The position numbers and the translations under genes were made by a program. A stretch of DNA of 64,000 nucleotides from contig NC_087391.1 of NCBI RefSeq assembly GCF_963675165.1, positions 825,001 to 889,000 on the forward strand. The letters are read 5' to 3'. This DNA comes from Halichondria panicea (Eukaryota > Porifera > Demospongiae > Suberitida > Halichondriidae). The notes under the pieces were generated by a model that did not search any database, had not been told where the DNA came from, and worked only from the letters and a program-made list of their open reading frames with translations. This document shows, piece by piece, positions 61,505 through 64,000 of the stretch. Numbering within the stretch: the stretch's first letter is position 1; every line of letters starts with the position of its first letter.

Positions 61505-64000
61505 TGCGTGTGTGTGTGTGTGTGTGTGCGTGTGTGTGTGTGTGTGTGCACGCGTGCGTGGTGTGTGTGTGTGTGTGTGTGTGTGCGTGTGTGTGTGTGT
61601 GTGCACGCGTGCGTGTGTGTGTGTGCACGCGTGCGCGTGTGTGTGTGTGCACGCGTGCGCGTGTGTGTGTGTGTGGTAGGGGGATTATAATTACAAGGAA
61701 AGATAAGATCAGTAATTAAAGCCACTATCGTACTAATTACCAAACCTGACAATACTTAGAAAAAATTTGCATATTCAAGCTTTGAAGTCACCCACAGCTG
61801 TTCTGGTGGTGTCACTAGCTTCCATAGTTTACACTTCTGGGAATTATAACCACCCCCAAAGAAAAATTCACTCCAAGAACAGTCTAACCCACTGACAACA
61901 ACTCAGTCTACAAAAAATACAATTAACAGGAAGCTCAGTACCAAGCTACAACTGCCTGAGGTCATGCTTAGTAACTACAAAGCTACAATGAAGTCATTGT
62001 TGGAAACTAAGGTACTAATCGGACTACCAGCAACAAACATACTTGAGAGGCCTCCTTCTCAAAAATCCTTTGTTGCAGACTGGCCTGCAGTTTTTCATTT
62101 TTGGTCGACCACAGAGAGACCATTCTGCCCTTGACCAGCTCAATCTGTGAGAGCATCTTCTGTATCGTCTCCACTGTGTGCTGTATGTCCGGGTTGACGC
62201 TCATTTTGCGTGCTAAACCCTCCACCATTTGGTTGTTGATACGAGAGCCCTCGCTCGTTAGCTCATCAATATGTAATTCATCCAGGGTCTTCCTCCTCAC
62301 CATCTTGTGCTTATGGATGCTTTGTTTCACGTCTTCAATGGTTTCTGGGACTTCACTGTCTGTGAATGGCTCGATAGCACGAGCGAGGTGCTTGGAGATA
62401 CTGATACAGTCACAGAGAAATGGCTCCACTTGCTGCAAGGGGTTAGAACACACTCAAAAAACAGTCGCCACGACATCTCTACAGTGAGGACGAGGCTAGG
62501 GGCTCAATATAGTCAATAAAAGCTGTACCAATGGTATATATCAAAACACTACATGTAGCAACTGAATTATGCGAAACCAAAAACCACTGCAGCAGCTGCA
62601 TGTATGCTTGCATGTGCATAGACAAACATTCACATATTCTAAGTACACACTTAGCTACGGCATATAGCGACGCTCACCATTCTAAACCGCACCCACTCCT
62701 GATGGTTGTACGCAAAGTCACCGTCAAACTCTGAGGTCAGTTGGTCTTTGTCGATGAATTCCAGGAGCTCCAACCGATTGGAAATTTGCCGAAACTATAT
62801 ACATAGATGTACGTGCATGAGGTGAGTCATGTGATAGTCATGTGACTCACTGGTAAGTTGATCTTCTCCTCACACTCCATGGTCCAGTCGATGGTGGTCA
62901 CGTCGCGAGTTGAGGACACAAAGAAGACCTCAGTGAAAGGTTCGTCTTCATCCTAATAATATTTTAAATATCAGTGACAATTAACACAATTTCGGAGAAT
63001 TAATATGATAGCAGGAATTAAGCTAGACTGCTTCCTATATCAATCACACAGTTCGTACTGTGACAGCTCAATTACAGCCCCAACTATAATTATATGTCAC
63101 TTGGAGTAACTAAATAGTATCCGCCCACCTGTATAATGTTGAGAGCTTTGACAAGAGTCTTCATGAAGAAGTCATGGATGATCTCTGCATCCAACATCAC
63201 CACAAAGCCCAGGGCTCGACTCTCCTCACTACACAGGGGGAGAGGGGAGGGATTGTGAAACGCACCGTATCGCTAACTATGCTAGCACACAAACGGAAAC
63301 TTTCAGGATGGTCCATAACATTAACTCTCTATGGGTTGCAACAACAAGGAGGATTTGTTACTTCCCTTTTAAGGTAGTTCCTAGACTATATACAGAGTCA
63401 CTATTAGAGTACAAACTAAAGATAGCATTGTACAGTCAATATAAGACCTAGTATGGGTGCTTTAAATAAATAAATAAATGCCCCAGGCAGCCCCTCATCT
63501 GTAACAGTAGCAGTGTGCATTAGTACACACCTTTCTTCCCTCCTTTCTTCCCTGTGTTAATTTGAGACTCACTTTGGTACTGAGGTGAAGTAGGCCAGCA
63601 TGTCAATGATCTCACTCACTCCAATCTCTATCAGCCAGTCCACTTGGAGGTTCTTGGGCTGTGTCAGCGTGACCAATGGGCACCCACGCTTGTCTCGACC
63701 ACCTGAGCAGAATAGGTATGGGATACAAGAGGAGAGAGCTATAGTCTCGGCATGAGGGTTTTTGCCCATTATTAGTTTAGCATTAAAAGGTGTTAATAAG
63801 TAAAGCATGGAGTGGTGCATCACTCATACACGGGGGGGGGGGGGGGGGGTGAATCAGCTAGAAAGTGCTGGTATCTCTCAACTACTGTAGAGTACATAGT
63901 TGAAATTGCTTTGATGTTGTTAGTTCTAAGCTTTGCAAAACAGTGTGTCAACTAGGAAGAGGAGTGTGTTGAACATGACCACACATGTTCTTATTTACCT
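55010..64000 (-). CDS. Dbl-family Rho guanine-nucleotide exchange factor with Sec14, spectrin-like, DH and PH domains (N-terminus off window)
   Basis: Seventeen exons are visible from 63702-63573 to 55635-55010 (stop at 55012-55010), about 1,170 residues; the last two bases of a further upstream exon lie at 63999-64000. Order: C-terminal part of a CRAL-TRIO/Sec14 domain ([10 protein letters not shown] through [18 protein letters not shown]), a long helical spectrin-like region over exons 62432-59673, a DH domain ([38 protein letters not shown]), a PH domain ([20 protein letters not shown] to [14 protein letters not shown]) and a Ser/Arg-rich tail. This order fits the Trio/Kalirin, MCF2L (DBS) and PLEKHG4 group; the QRMARYQ helix resembles PLEKHG4 most, but I cannot settle orthology. 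It would load GTP on Rho-type GTPases at membranes. Whether an SH3 or kinase domain once followed is unclear; none is present before the stop. Confidence 0.85.
57513..58187. other. RhoGEF intron, 675 bases
   Basis: AT-rich. I see no repeat ends, gene or RNA in it beyond short hairpins. Confidence 0.4.
60547..60662. mobile_element. 116-bp palindromic element in a RhoGEF intron
   Basis: Outer arms ACGACACGAGTACC and GGTACTCGTGTCGT are exact inverted copies. Inner arms ACGTTGAGTGTGGGC and GCCCACTCTCAACGT are also inverted, around a TATATCC centre. It is probably a short MITE; no target duplication was resolved. Confidence 0.65.
61446..61675. repeat. Alternating purine-pyrimidine tract (GT/GC/AC), 230 bases, at a 3' splice site
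   Basis: (GT)n with periodic GCACGCGTGCG blocks, almost strictly alternating except near 61560. On the minus strand it ends in CACACACGCAG at the exon border 61443, so it also serves as the 3' end of the RhoGEF intron. Confidence 0.95.

Overview
The window is nuclear DNA of an intron-rich but compact animal genome. Introns are mostly 50-600 bp with GT...AG borders. Proteins are clearly metazoan, and introns and spacers carry many short TA-flanked inverted-repeat elements and (CA)n tracts. Protein divergence, gene density and the repeat style fit a sponge, and I would guess a demosponge such as Amphimedon; this is inference and is not proven by the sequence. No rRNA, tRNA or CRISPR array was seen.

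Layout. 1-1282 (minus): 5' part of LRR1, running off the left edge, head-to-head with TBCB (1529-2642, plus), a complete six-exon tubulin cofactor B gene. 3028-3684 (plus): a 55-residue single-pass membrane protein with a 21-nt exon. 4096-44225 (minus): one giant gene. I could splice 57 exons in frame into a protein of about 6,075 residues with signal peptide, about 36-38 Calx-beta repeats, a LamG domain, a PAN/apple-like domain, a seven-repeat EAR/EPTP block, a GAIN/GPS-like region, seven membrane segments and a C-terminal PDZ ligand. This is the architecture of the adhesion GPCR ADGRV1 (VLGR1, the Usher type 2C protein). Its 7-kb intron (14802-21837) holds a nested intronless gene on the opposite strand (16922-17893) and a cluster of transposon-derived repeats. 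44764-52525 (plus): VPS54, 16 exons, 985 residues, divergent from ADGRV1. 53249-54205 (minus): a single-exon PP1 catalytic subunit with an intron in its 5' UTR. 55010-64000 (minus): a Sec14/spectrin-like/DH/PH Rho guanine-nucleotide exchange factor, N-terminus beyond the right edge.

The genes do not form one pathway. LRR1 (CUL2 ligase substrate receptor), TBCB (tubulin folding), VPS54 (GARP tethering), PP1 and the RhoGEF are housekeeping or cytoskeletal. The outstanding object is the ADGRV1-type receptor: its three non-Calx domains (LamG, PAN-like, EAR) all appear to be inserted at the same point inside a Calx-beta fold, its GPS lacks the usual cleavage triplet, and its last residues are a class I PDZ motif.

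Repeats. There is a TA-flanked inverted-repeat element family (six copies), a larger 751-bp relative, a second 142-bp family with an empty site preserved in a neighbouring duplicate, a 306-bp foldback element and a 116-bp palindrome. Four minisatellites are present (19, 18, 29 and 30 bp units). One fills a whole VPS54 intron with copies of its own 5' splice site. Exon coordinates come from manual splicing, so individual borders may be off by a base or two.
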